DNA of 41,941 nt from a virus: IMG/VR virus record IMGVR_UViG_3300032331_002706, positions 1-41,941 of that record, one strand, 5' to 3'. The position numbers were made by a program, and so were the translations under genes. The number at the start of each line of letters is the position of its first letter. The first letter of the stretch is position 1. The notes under the pieces are model-generated. The model saw only the letters and a program-made list of their open reading frames with translations. It was not told the origin of the DNA and ran no database searches. Of the stretch, positions 8,560-17,679 are shown one piece after another.

Positions 8560-10382
8560 TGGGTCTAGTCAATCTACTTACAGATTTATCTCAATTTAGA
8601 TACTACACCAGTGAAGGATACACTGGTGATGGGAATTCTCCTGGAATGAAATCATTAAAATATGGTAATGATCAGTTAGGTGGAGGAAATAGTGGACAAC
8701 CATATATAAAAGCCTCAATACCTGACGGATTTAATGACCTTCAATTAGCTAATAATGATTTTATCTTAAGAGGAGGAGCATTAGCTGCTAGAGATTCAGC
8801 TACAGATGTTTTACGCTTAGGTAAAATGTTTAAGGATACTAAATCTCCTAATGGACTGTTATTTATAGCAAAACAAAATTTATTATCTCGTACAGCTGTA
8901 AAAACACAAACTAGTGGAACACCAAATGGAGGAGTTTACACTCCTTTATCTACATTAGCTGAAGCTGGGTTAGTAGCATTTGGTGGTCATGTGCTTAAAC
9001 AAGGTTTAAATCCATTTGCTGGTACTGGAGCTTATTCTAATAATTCTAACTTATATGAGGTTAGAATGAACAACTATAATGAAGAATTTTTTACTACTGG
9101 TTATTTTAAAAATAGGTTAATAGGTTTATATACATCTAAAATCAATGGTGTATATAATGATTTGGGAGTTGGTTTTGGTAAAGTAAATAGTATATCATCA
9201 TCTCCTTTAAATATATTATCATATGATGGTGGACCTGGCTCAATATTAGGTGTAGGTAAAACTGATATTAGATTTGCTTCTAACCTTACTGTTAGTAATC
9301 CTAGTAGTCCTAAATATAATAAAACTATATTTTTTCCTAATGGTTCTACTTTATATACTCAAAAAAATTTAAGCGGAAATGAGGGAGCTGATTTAAATAC
9401 AACCAGAGGTACAAATGGATTTACTCCAGAGATACAAGATTTTAGAAAACTACTTAGAGAAGAATTATTAAAAAATGGACCAAAAGATCCAACTGGTCTC
9501 CCTTTAACTACAACAATACCAAAAGCTCCAGACTATAAAACTAAAGATATTGAAGAGCGTGTTAATATAGGTGGTATATATGGTGCTGGCCCCGGAAGTA
9601 AAAGTAGAAAAAATTTAATTTCATACACAAGCGGATCTGGTATAGGTCCAGTAGATAGAATAAACGCCCTTCCAATATATCCTGATACTGGTGTAAGGAC
9701 ACAACGTGCAGTCCCAGTAAACGACTTAGTTAAATTTAGAATAGCTGTTATAGATAATAACATAGATAGTAATAAACCAACTACTAAAACCTTCATACAT
9801 TTTAGAGCATTTATTGACAATTTTTCTGATTCATATAATGCAACCTGGAATCCTGTAACATATTTAGGTCGTGGTGAAAATTTCTATACATACAGTAATT
9901 ACACTCGTACTATTAGTATGGGATGGACAGTAGCTGCTCAATCTAAACAAGAACTTATACCGATGTATAAGAAATTAAATTATTTAGCATCTAGTTTAAC
10001 ACCATATTACACTTCAAAAGGCTACATGGCTGGAAATTTAGTGCAATTAACTGTTGGTGGATACTTATATGAACAAGTTGGAATAATAAATTCTTTAACA
10101 TATGATATTCCTGAAGAATCACCTTGGGAAATAGGTATAGATGATAATGGAGGATATGATAGTTCTGTTAAAGAATTATCTCATATTATACGAGTTTCAA
10201 ACTTTAGTTTCACTCCAATACAAAACTTTATACCTTCTGTTCAACCTGTAGGAGATGGCAACGGTTCATCACGTTATATATCATTAAATGATGGAACTGG
10301 TAATACTAATTATAACGATCCATTTGAAATAGAAAATGAATTAAAACCATTACAAGCAGCACAATATAATAAAAGATCATAA
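8559..10382 (+). CDS. Baseplate / tail-tube initiator-like structural protein
   Basis: 607 residues starting at GTG 8559, which shares its G with the preceding TAG stop. The C-terminal third carries TRTISMGWTVAAQSKQELI, then MYKKLNYLASSLTPYYT, GGYLYEQVGIINSLTYDIPE and a final Pro/Trp segment. This resembles the tube-like domain of myovirus proteins that bridge hub and tube (T4 gp48/gp54 position), but I cannot assign an exact orthologue. The middle is Gly/Asn/Ser-rich loops. Order (tape measure, this, LysM-type protein, hub) fits a baseplate component. It abuts the next gene with no spacer. Confidence 0.6.
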   Translation: MGLVNLLTDLSQFRYYTSEGYTGDGNSPGMKSLKYGNDQLGGGNSGQPYIKASIPDGFNDLQLANNDFILRGGALAARDSATDVLRLGKMFKDTKSPNGLLFIAKQNLLSRTAVKTQTSGTPNGGVYTPLSTLAEAGLVAFGGHVLKQGLNPFAGTGAYSNNSNLYEVRMNNYNEEFFTTGYFKNRLIGLYTSKINGVYNDLGVGFGKVNSISSSPLNILSYDGGPGSILGVGKTDIRFASNLTVSNPSSPKYNKTIFFPNGSTLYTQKNLSGNEGADLNTTRGTNGFTPEIQDFRKLLREELLKNGPKDPTGLPLTTTIPKAPDYKTKDIEERVNIGGIYGAGPGSKSRKNLISYTSGSGIGPVDRINALPIYPDTGVRTQRAVPVNDLVKFRIAVIDNNIDSNKPTTKTFIHFRAFIDNFSDSYNATWNPVTYLGRGENFYTYSNYTRTISMGWTVAAQSKQELIPMYKKLNYLASSLTPYYTSKGYMAGNLVQLTVGGYLYEQVGIINSLTYDIPEESPWEIGIDDNGGYDSSVKELSHIIRVSNFSFTPIQNFIPSVQPVGDGNGSSRYISLNDGTGNTNYNDPFEIENELKPLQAAQYNKRS

Positions 10383-10706
10383 ATGAATCGTTACCAAAAC
10401 ATACCACAAACTATACTTAATACAAGACAAGCTTATGTAACTTCTCGTTATCCTGAGGTTCCTGTAAGTGCTGACGATATTTATGTGTACACAACACAAG
10501 GAGATAGATTTGATGTTTTAGCTCAACAGTATTACAATGATTCTTCATTATGGTGGGTTATATCAATTGCTAATACAGCTACAGCTGGAACATCATTACC
10601 TTCTGATTTACCTCAAAATTCATTGATGGTGCCTGAAGGTTTACAAATTAGAATACCAAATGATCCTCAAAGTGTAGTAAGTGCGTTTAAATTAATAAAT
10701 CAATAA
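10383..10706 (+). CDS. Baseplate wedge protein with LysM-like fold (T4 gp53-like)
   Basis: 107 residues. YVYTTQGDRFDVLAQQYYN, then SLWWVISIANTA and VPEGLQIRIPND, form the LysM-like pattern (large residue after the first helix, WW, final IRIP strand) found in gp53-type baseplate proteins and in LysM tail proteins of other contractile systems. Gene 53 joins wedge units around the hub in T4. The ATG at 10383 follows the preceding TAA directly, so translation is probably coupled. Confidence 0.75.
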   Translation: MNRYQNIPQTILNTRQAYVTSRYPEVPVSADDIYVYTTQGDRFDVLAQQYYNDSSLWWVISIANTATAGTSLPSDLPQNSLMVPEGLQIRIPNDPQSVVSAFKLINQ

Positions 10707-10710
10707 AGTT

Positions 10711-13700
10711 ATGAATATAGTTGGAGAAAATTTCCCAAGAGAGATAGTTAAACAAATTGAAGTTAGACAGAAAAAAAAAGGAGTTAAAACTAGAGATAAT
10801 CAAAACCTTATATGGCAAAATGCTAATACAGGATGGGTTAAAATGATTTCATCGGTTGATGTAAATTCAAATCAACGGAGATTTAATTCTGATACAACTA
10901 CAACTCTAAAAACTAATTCTTCTCTAGCACAACAATATGTTTTATTTGGAGGAACATATTATCAAAGTAAAGGTAAAAAGGGATTAAGATTTGGAACCTC
11001 TCCTCAATTTATTGTAAAAACGGATGAGGGTGGTAACACCTCTACACCAACATACGCTAATTCAGCATACGGTTTAGGGGGTTTAGACCTAGGTCTTAGA
11101 CCAATGCCTGGTGTAACATCATTTTCTATTAAATCTGAAAATAGAGGTTCACTTAAAACAGCTACTATAGGTATAAAATGTTACAATAAAAACCAATTTG
11201 ATGTTATAAATACATTATATCTAAGTCTAGGATACTCAGTTTTAATTGAGTGGGGAAATGTAATGTATTATAATAATGATGAAGTACTTAAAGATGATAT
11301 AGACAGATATAGTCTAGCAGATGAATTTCTAAGTGGAAAACTTAAATGGAGTAGTATATTAGATGATATACGAAAAAAAAGATTAGAATCTCATGGTAAC
11401 TATGATGCGGCATTAGGTAAAGTAGTAAATTTTAGTTGGACACTTAATAAAGATTTAAGCTATGACATAACCGTAATTGTAAGAACAGTAGGAGATGTTA
11501 TCGAATCTCTTAAAATGAATGCTTTGTCTGGTTATATACCTGTGGATTTAAAGTTTGCGAATCAATTTATACAACAAACAGCAACGAGTTATACACAAGC
11601 TGATTTAACCGCGTTTTATAATCTTGTAATATCAAAAAAACCATTGGTTCAACAGTTATATGATTATATAAAAACTATAGTATTAGATGATCTTAAAGCA
11701 AGAGCATTATTAGCAAATATGTTAAGAGAATCTAAAATTGAACCAGGCTCTGAAATTACAGATGTGAATGGGCTCCAATCAGGAGGATTATTTCATTGGA
11801 ATGGTCCACGATTCACAAATATGAAAAATGAGGTTGGATCTAATTGGAAAACTGAATGGAAAAAACAAATAGATTATGCTCTTAGAGAAGATTATGGCCC
11901 AACTTGGAAAGGTGCATCATTTACTACAGCAGAAGAAGCTGCTAATAGTTGGCTTGTTAACTGGGAAAGATCACAAAATCCTGCAGCAGATGGGGCGAAA
12001 AATAACGAACTTTTAAAATTATTCCCGGTAGATTTAAATTATTCTAGCGTTACTGGGCCCCCAACTGTAAGTCAAAATTCTGCAACACCTACCAATTCTT
12101 CTACCACACCTCAACCTAATGGATACACTACTTCAGCTCAAGTAATAAGTAAATACGCTTGTACCCATGATGTAGGATCATTATTCTATAATATAATGCT
12201 TGAATTAGAAAAAACTCCTATTCTTAATCCAACAGGAGCAAGCGTTGATGCTATAAAAATTTCATTTGACAATAATGCTAGTCAAAACCAATATTATATA
12301 AGACTTGGTCATTTTTTACAAATACTTGAAAAAAATGTTATATATCAATTAAAAAATAGCAACACCACAAATCCATCAAAAATAATAAAAATTGATTATG
12401 ATACAGACAGTAATGTAATATTATTATATACTTGTCAAGTGAGTGCTAATCCCGCATCTTGTATTTTAAAAAGAAAATTCAAACTTAGTGATGGATCAGT
12501 AATAACCTTATTTCCTGACATTAATGATTTTGTTTTAGAGGAAGGCGCTGGTACTGCTAATAGTAAATATTCATTAACATATGGTAAAATAATGAATGTG
12601 TACTTTAATATGAGGGATATTTTAGAACAAATGGAATCTTTAAAAAATTCTGAGACAGGTATATTAACTTTAATTGACTTATTAAAAATATTAACAAGAG
12701 GTTTTTGTAATTCAACAGGGAATTATAATAAAATAGAACCAACAATTGATGAAGAAACAAATACTATCAGATTTACAGATGAAGTACGTCTTCCAGAAAT
12801 TGATAAAATCTTTAAAAACCAGCCTAAAGACACAGCATTATTTAGGATGTATGGATATTGGCAAACACCTGGTGTGCCTAATTCATCTGAAGCAGGCATA
12901 GTAAGAGATTTAAGTTTAACAACTACTGTATCTCCAAAATTAGCAACTATGCTCACAATAGGGGCTCAAGCCAATGGTTATATAACTGGACAAGATTCAA
13001 CAGCCTTATCAGTAATGAATTATGGATTAACAGATAGAGTTAAAGAAGAATGGATTGAACCAGCGAGTACAATAACTTATCCTGGTCCTCCTCCTTCTTT
13101 TATAGCTCCTAATCTACCTCAATCTTCTCAATTTTTAAATTTTTCCAATTTTATTACTAACTTAGGATCAACTACCCAACAAACTCAACCAACCCAAACC
13201 ACTCCTTCTACCCCCAATAATCCACCAACACTTAAGGAAAAATATAATGATGTAATAGAGGCATTTAATAGATTTATACAAGAAATGGCTGCAAATTCAT
13301 GGAATCAAGGTGATATTAGTGCTTTTTCAAATTCAATACAATCATTTGCTGAGTATAGTCAAGCTGAAGCAACCTTAAAACAAAGACAATCTAATGCTGG
13401 GGCCTCATCTCCTAATATAGGATTTTTACCATTTGATCTTACTCTAACTATAGATGGATTATCTGGAATGAAAATATATCAAAAATTTGTAGCTGATACA
13501 GATTCCCTTCCTTCAAATTATCCTCAATCTTTGGAATTTCTTATTAAAGGTATAACTCATGAAATAAAAGATAATCAATGGATTACTAAACTTGAATCAT
13601 TAGCAGTACCTAGAGATCCATTTGGCTCAGATATTATTTTTACTGTTGGTGATAGAAAATACGGTAGAACACGTCCGTCTGGGTTTACAACAAACACAGC

Positions 13701-14775
13701 GCCACCAACTTCATTTACAGGCACATCTACAAACACAGCATGTGGAACAACAGTGCTAAAAGACATTCCAGCTCCACCAGCCCCTACTCAAGTACAAATA
13801 GATGCTATTAAAAAAGCATATGATACTGTTTTTTACAATGGTAGAGATGGAGCAACTAGAATGTGTGGAAGGTGGACATACAATATAGCTTATAATTATA
13901 AACAAATATTAAAAGGAGGAAGATTATCTAAAGGAGCAGATATAGCATCTGGTGATAACGCTGATACAGAAACATATAGAAAAGGATTAGAAAAATTAGG
14001 ATATACAAAAATACTTTGGGGCCAAAATGTCACTAAAGATCAGATGAAAGAACTTCTTAACAATCCTAGTAATTATGGAATTTTTTCACCTGGAGATGTT
14101 ATAAATTATTTTTCAAGTGACCATAAAGCTTATCACGCTCAGATATACACTGGAGGGTATACAACCCCCGGAGCTTATTTTGCAAGTAATAAACTACGTA
14201 ATTTTGATAAAGGTTTTGTATATGGTAAATGGTCCCAAAACTGCTACACACTTTACCTATTCAAAGCCCCAGGATCAACAGCCCCTTCACCACCACAACC
14301 AACTACCGCCGGAAAAAGTGTAACAATAGGAGATTCTATTTCAGTTGGTATTGGTAGCGCTTTTCCAAATATAAAAAGAATAGCATCCTTAAGTCAGAGT
14401 AGTAAAAATGCTGCTTGGTTATCAGGAGAATTAGAAAAAACAAATCCTTATCCTGATGTTAAAAATCTAGTCTTATCTATTGGATCAAATAATGGTTGGG
14501 ATGCAAGTAACAGTGATAATAAAATAATTAATGAAATTCAAAGAGTTTTTCCTAATGCAGATAATCTTTATATAATAAATGGTAACTACGGTTGGGGTAA
14601 TCTAAGTCTTGCTAAAAATATTGCTTCTGTTTGGGAATATAAAATCAAGGAATACATTAATGTATATGCAAAGGCTGGTTTTAAAGTTGCAGGAGATATA
14701 AGTTTTACAACAGTACACCCAACAAATGGCGATAATTTATTTAATTCCTTTAAGCAACAACTATCACGATTATAA
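10711..14775 (+). CDS. Giant baseplate hub protein with lysozyme, Cys-amidase-like and SGNH-hydrolase-like domains
   Basis: 1354 residues. Residues 1-300 look structural. Residues ~310-435 form a tail-lysozyme domain (LLANMLRESKIEPGSE with candidate catalytic Glu340, GGLFHWNGPRF). Residues ~440-1000 are structural hub sequence with Pro/Thr/Gln linkers. Residues ~1020-1195 resemble an NlpC/P60- or CHAP-type domain, with Cys1052 in MCGRWTYNIAYNY and His1142 in AYHAQIYTGG. Residues ~1200-1354 resemble an SGNH/GDSL hydrolase: Ser1209 in TIGDSISVG, GSNN as the Asn block, His1336 near the end. The usual Asp three residues before this His is Thr. Peptidoglycan and surface-polymer digestion during injection is the likely role; the third domain's substrate is unknown. 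Confidence 0.8.
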   Translation: MNIVGENFPREIVKQIEVRQKKKGVKTRDNQNLIWQNANTGWVKMISSVDVNSNQRRFNSDTTTTLKTNSSLAQQYVLFGGTYYQSKGKKGLRFGTSPQFIVKTDEGGNTSTPTYANSAYGLGGLDLGLRPMPGVTSFSIKSENRGSLKTATIGIKCYNKNQFDVINTLYLSLGYSVLIEWGNVMYYNNDEVLKDDIDRYSLADEFLSGKLKWSSILDDIRKKRLESHGNYDAALGKVVNFSWTLNKDLSYDITVIVRTVGDVIESLKMNALSGYIPVDLKFANQFIQQTATSYTQADLTAFYNLVISKKPLVQQLYDYIKTIVLDDLKARALLANMLRESKIEPGSEITDVNGLQSGGLFHWNGPRFTNMKNEVGSNWKTEWKKQIDYALREDYGPTWKGASFTTAEEAANSWLVNWERSQNPAADGAKNNELLKLFPVDLNYSSVTGPPTVSQNSATPTNSSTTPQPNGYTTSAQVISKYACTHDVGSLFYNIMLELEKTPILNPTGASVDAIKISFDNNASQNQYYIRLGHFLQILEKNVIYQLKNSNTTNPSKIIKIDYDTDSNVILLYTCQVSANPASCILKRKFKLSDGSVITLFPDINDFVLEEGAGTANSKYSLTYGKIMNVYFNMRDILEQMESLKNSETGILTLIDLLKILTRGFCNSTGNYNKIEPTIDEETNTIRFTDEVRLPEIDKIFKNQPKDTALFRMYGYWQTPGVPNSSEAGIVRDLSLTTTVSPKLATMLTIGAQANGYITGQDSTALSVMNYGLTDRVKEEWIEPASTITYPGPPPSFIAPNLPQSSQFLNFSNFITNLGSTTQQTQPTQTTPSTPNNPPTLKEKYNDVIEAFNRFIQEMAANSWNQGDISAFSNSIQSFAEYSQAEATLKQRQSNAGASSPNIGFLPFDLTLTIDGLSGMKIYQKFVADTDSLPSNYPQSLEFLIKGITHEIKDNQWITKLESLAVPRDPFGSDIIFTVGDRKYGRTRPSGFTTNTAPPTSFTGTSTNTACGTTVLKDIPAPPAPTQVQIDAIKKAYDTVFYNGRDGATRMCGRWTYNIAYNYKQILKGGRLSKGADIASGDNADTETYRKGLEKLGYTKILWGQNVTKDQMKELLNNPSNYGIFSPGDVINYFSSDHKAYHAQIYTGGYTTPGAYFASNKLRNFDKGFVYGKWSQNCYTLYLFKAPGSTAPSPPQPTTAGKSVTIGDSISVGIGSAFPNIKRIASLSQSSKNAAWLSGELEKTNPYPDVKNLVLSIGSNNGWDASNSDNKIINEIQRVFPNADNLYIINGNYGWGNLSLAKNIASVWEYKIKEYINVYAKAGFKVAGDISFTTVHPTNGDNLFNSFKQQLSRL

Positions 14776-14803
14776 TAATAAAACACCAGATAAATTCTTA
14801 ATT

Positions 14804-15442
14804 ATGTATTTCCCTAAATCACAGATAACTCCTAATTTATATACCAACGGTGGAGAATATGTACTCTTAACAACACAAGAAAATTACAAAGGATATTACT
14901 TCAAAACATCATCAGGGAAATATTACACTGGAAGAAATTCTAATGATTTACCTAATTTAGAAATAACATTACGGTCAAATAGTAAAACTTTAGACTCAAG
15001 TTTAACAACATTTAACAATTCATCTATAATAGTTACTGAATTAGACGGCCCAGATGGAACAGAAGATCTAAATGTAGAATCTTATTTAAGTATTAAAAAT
15101 ATTAATGCCGCTAGTCAAACCACACTTCTTCCACAATATGCCCCAACATATCCAACCGCCCAAGATTACCAAGTAGGAGAATTTAGACGTTTCTTTTGCA
15201 AGAAAACAAACGAAATACAATATATAGAACTAGACCCAAGACAATATAGTTTACTCGCTTTCAAAGATCCTCAAATACTATGGCAACTATACACTCCATT
15301 TAATATACCATGGGTCATATCAGGTCAAATAAGAGAAGCGGCTCGTGTTAATAAAAACATAGTTGGATTGACCATGAAACAACTTAAATTGCCTCGTTTC
15401 AATGATTACCTTAAAAACGATTATACAAAATACTTTATATAA
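14804..15442 (+). CDS. Conserved-looking structural protein after the hub
   Basis: 212 residues from ATG 14804. An earlier in-frame ATG at 14726 lies inside the hub gene and is less likely. The N-terminal half is a beta-type sequence (SQITPNLYTNGGEYVLL, YKGYYFKTSSGKYYTGR). The C-terminal half has RRFFCKKTNEIQYIELD, then QILWQLYTPFNIPWVISG and a basic end. I do not recognise the family. It is the last gene of the late block before the promoter at 15446, and a baseplate or fibre-attachment role is a guess from position. Confidence 0.6.
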   Translation: MYFPKSQITPNLYTNGGEYVLLTTQENYKGYYFKTSSGKYYTGRNSNDLPNLEITLRSNSKTLDSSLTTFNNSSIIVTELDGPDGTEDLNVESYLSIKNINAASQTTLLPQYAPTYPTAQDYQVGEFRRFFCKKTNEIQYIELDPRQYSLLAFKDPQILWQLYTPFNIPWVISGQIREAARVNKNIVGLTMKQLKLPRFNDYLKNDYTKYFI

Positions 15443-15445
15443 AAA

Positions 15446-15477
15446 TTTGGTATTCTACCTCTCCTTTCATATATTTA
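15446..15477 (+). promoter_or_regulatory. Bacteroidota-type promoter (TTTG-20-TATATTTA)
   Basis: TTTG at 15446-15449, a 20-base spacer, TATATTTA at 15470-15477. It lies 17 bases before the ATG at 15495. Its -7 half is part of an 85-base repeat shared with 17680-17764. Confidence 0.75.
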
Positions 15478-15554
15478 TATCAAATAACAAAACAATGAAC
15501 AAACACGAATTAAGACAAATCATTAAAGAAGAAATTAGCAAAGTATTAAATGAA
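15470..15554 (+). repeat. 85-base promoter-plus-leader repeat, copy 1
   Basis: From the TATATTTA box through codon 20 of the gene at 15495, the DNA closely matches 17680-17764 over the same length, covering the promoter box, untranslated leader and first 20 codons. Confidence 0.85.
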
Positions 15555-15893
15555 CCAACATCTACAGAAGTATACAAGAGTAATCCAGATGTTGAACTGT
15601 ATAAAGTAATTAATTTTCCTAATGGCGGATTACAAGATGAAAAAGTAAAAGATGTTCTAAACACTATATGCTTAGATGCTTACGGTCAAGGAATAGATGA
15701 TATACTTGATGATGATGATGAACAATATACTAAAGAATTAGAAGGCTATTTAAATAGACTCCAATCACGTAAACAAGTATATGTTTACCCTGATGGAGAA
15801 GGAAGTATATCAATGTATAATTCATTAGAAAACTACAGTGAAGGATATCAATCCGAAGAAGAGTGGGGAGTTAAAAGTTGGAATAAAATATAA
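15495..15893 (+). CDS. Small acidic protein with LRQIIKEEI...LNE leader
   Basis: 132 residues from ATG 15495. The leader MNKHELRQIIKEEISKVLNE is an amphipathic helix ending Leu-Asn-Glu. Near-identical leaders occur in the proteins at 17705 and 25247, and a looser one at 18070. Leu/Ile-x-Glu is the cleavage signal of T4-type prohead proteases, which remove short N-terminal capsid-targeting sequences from internal proteins. The body after residue 20 is acidic (DDILDDDDEQYTKELEG) and unrecognised. If cleaved, about 112 residues would be packaged. This role is inference; the alternative is a shared protein-binding helix. Confidence 0.65.
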   Translation: MNKHELRQIIKEEISKVLNEPTSTEVYKSNPDVELYKVINFPNGGLQDEKVKDVLNTICLDAYGQGIDDILDDDDEQYTKELEGYLNRLQSRKQVYVYPDGEGSISMYNSLENYSEGYQSEEEWGVKSWNKI

Positions 15894-15917
15894 AACAAAA
15901 AAACATATAAAAATAAA

Positions 15918-15949
15918 TTTGGCTCCTTAACGGAGCCATTTTATATTCT
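15918..15949 (+). promoter_or_regulatory. Composite promoter with hairpin in spacer
   Basis: TTTG (15918-15921), 20-base spacer, TATATTCT (15942-15949). The spacer holds the stem GGCTCC (15921-15926) / GGAGCC (15932-15937) with loop TTAAC. It is followed by ATTTTAT, so the hairpin may also end the upstream transcript. Confidence 0.65.
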
Positions 15950-15968
15950 AATAATATAAATAAAGGTT

Positions 15969-17234
15969 ATGGCATTTTACTTAGTTGAAACATTAGATCA
16001 ACTCAAAACATTCTACAACATGAGATATAAACAGGCGTTTGTAGAGGTAATACCATACAACGATAACCTCCACCCCATGCTAAATAAAACATCACTCGTT
16101 TACATTAAACCACTTGACGAAGAAGGAGAAAAAGGGTACATATTAAGTATAGACCACAGCGAAACATTACCTATAAACATAAAACATATAAACCAAGTAC
16201 TTAAAAGTTTTGAAAAAATATATGTTAGAGATTTAAAATCATTTTTATACTATTTTCAATTTAAACATGCCTTTAATACCAATCCAATACCCATCCATAC
16301 GTATATACAAACATCAACGTTAGTACATGAATATTTTTACCGTCAATACTCAACAAAACAAGATATAAACCGTATTATACCGGTGGTTAAACATTACGAA
16401 AAATGCGAAAATCTGTTCAAACACGTAAAAATACCATCTACACCGCAAGATAATACCATCGTTTATTCGTTGTTTTATATTGAGAAAAACGGCATAAAAA
16501 TTGACCCCGCATTATTTAAACAATATTTTAATCCATCATATGAAAACTTTAATATCAAAGATAATAAAATATATACCCAATATAATTTACATACAACTAC
16601 AGGACGACCATCTAATTCTTTTAACAATATTAACTTCGCGGCTTTAAACAAAGACAACGGATGTCGTGAAGCATTTATACCCGAGAACGATAAATTCGTA
16701 GAAATAGACATTTCAGCTTACCACCCAACACTAGCCGCCAAATTAGTAGGTTACAAACCATCAAAACCAATTTACGATGAATTTGCAGAGTACGCTGGAA
16801 TAGACCGAAGTGAAGCCAAACTACTTATGTTTAGACAACTGTATGGTGGTGTATATAAAGAATACAAGGACTGGGAGTTTTTTAGGTTAATACAAGAATA
16901 TGTAAATGAGGTATGGAAACAGTTTAACAATGATGGTAGCATACAAGTTCATGACAGAACATTCAATAAAGATGAATTAGGAGAAATGAACCCTCAAAAA
17001 CTATTTAACTACATACTCCAACTATTAGAGACGTTGAATAATGGTCGTATAATAAAGGATATAATAAAAATTTTGAAAGACAAAAATACAAAAATAGTCT
17101 TATATGTTTACGATTCTTTGCTAATCGATTTAGATACGGATGAAAATGAAGTATTAGAAGATATAGGAAATGTATTTAAAAAATATAAATTAGAAATTAA
17201 ACACAGTTATGGAACAAATTACGATTTTGAATAA
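15969..17234 (+). CDS. Short family A DNA polymerase-like protein
   Basis: 421 residues. The palm/fingers core is visible: TTTGRPSNSFNNINFAAL (as the TGRLSS...NLQNIP region), motif A with Asp247 in VEIDISAYHPTLAA, motif B with Arg280, Lys284, Phe288, Tyr292-Gly293 in the canonical R-xxx-K-xxx-F-xxx-YG spacing, and motif C with Asp382 in VLYVYDSLLIDL. The usual His-Asp-Glu of motif C is Tyr-Asp-Ser. Residues 1-200 are shorter than a 3'-5' exonuclease domain and show no DxE motif. So both metal-binding aspartates are kept, but proofreading is probably absent. A repair or specialised polymerase is plausible, since another polymerase seems to begin at 41813. It overlaps the next gene by 26 bases. 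Confidence 0.78.
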   Translation: MAFYLVETLDQLKTFYNMRYKQAFVEVIPYNDNLHPMLNKTSLVYIKPLDEEGEKGYILSIDHSETLPINIKHINQVLKSFEKIYVRDLKSFLYYFQFKHAFNTNPIPIHTYIQTSTLVHEYFYRQYSTKQDINRIIPVVKHYEKCENLFKHVKIPSTPQDNTIVYSLFYIEKNGIKIDPALFKQYFNPSYENFNIKDNKIYTQYNLHTTTGRPSNSFNNINFAALNKDNGCREAFIPENDKFVEIDISAYHPTLAAKLVGYKPSKPIYDEFAEYAGIDRSEAKLLMFRQLYGGVYKEYKDWEFFRLIQEYVNEVWKQFNNDGSIQVHDRTFNKDELGEMNPQKLFNYILQLLETLNNGRIIKDIIKILKDKNTKIVLYVYDSLLIDLDTDENEVLEDIGNVFKKYKLEIKHSYGTNYDFE

Positions 17235-17679
17235 TCTATACAATATGTATGATGTGGAAAACACATATAATTTTGACTTAAATACATATACATTGAACAA
17301 CCGATTATTCTGCACTTTTACCAATTTAGATGAGATCAACGACACAGTAGAAAATCTAAAAAACTTATACACAATCATGTATAATAAAGTATTTGTATTA
17401 TATATTAAGAGTACAGATGAATATACTATAACATACAACATTGAACAGGAAAATGTAAGTGCAATTCCAGAAAATACAATATTGGTACATCGTAAAAAAG
17501 AGTCAAACACTTTATACACAATAAATGCATTAAACGAGTTGATTAAGAAGTTAAATGGTGGGGCGGTTGATTCTAGATTTCCTATAAACTGGCAACATTA
17601 CCGCAATTCAATACTGTTAACTAATCAAGGGGATTTAAAACAACTTAATACTAAGATTTATAAAATAGTAGAACTATAG
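17209..17679 (+). CDS. Hypothetical protein overlapping the family A polymerase gene
   Basis: 156 residues. It starts inside the 3' end of the polymerase gene (26-base overlap), which points to coupled translation and a possible partner role. It is rich in Asn, Thr, Ile and Tyr. The C-terminal part NGGAVDSRFPINWQHYRNSI is the most distinctive stretch. I recognise no family and see no catalytic or membrane motif. Confidence 0.65.
   Translation: MEQITILNNLYNMYDVENTYNFDLNTYTLNNRLFCTFTNLDEINDTVENLKNLYTIMYNKVFVLYIKSTDEYTITYNIEQENVSAIPENTILVHRKKESNTLYTINALNELIKKLNGGAVDSRFPINWQHYRNSILLTNQGDLKQLNTKIYKIVEL

Noticed and set aside
14726-14803. Longer N-terminus for the gene after the hub (start at 14726)
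   Set aside because: It would overlap the hub's coding region in another frame; the ATG at 14804 gives a normal start. Similar upstream extensions at 3728, 15402, 25598, 26167, 27795, 30135 and 31065 were rejected because they fall in terminators, promoters, tRNA-like elements or preceding genes.
15955-15962. TATAAATA as an exact T4 late promoter (also 31787-31794)
   Set aside because: In AT-rich DNA this occurs often by chance and in both orientations; the position relative to ATG differs from the repeated CATATTTATAA sites, so I did not list it as a separate promoter.
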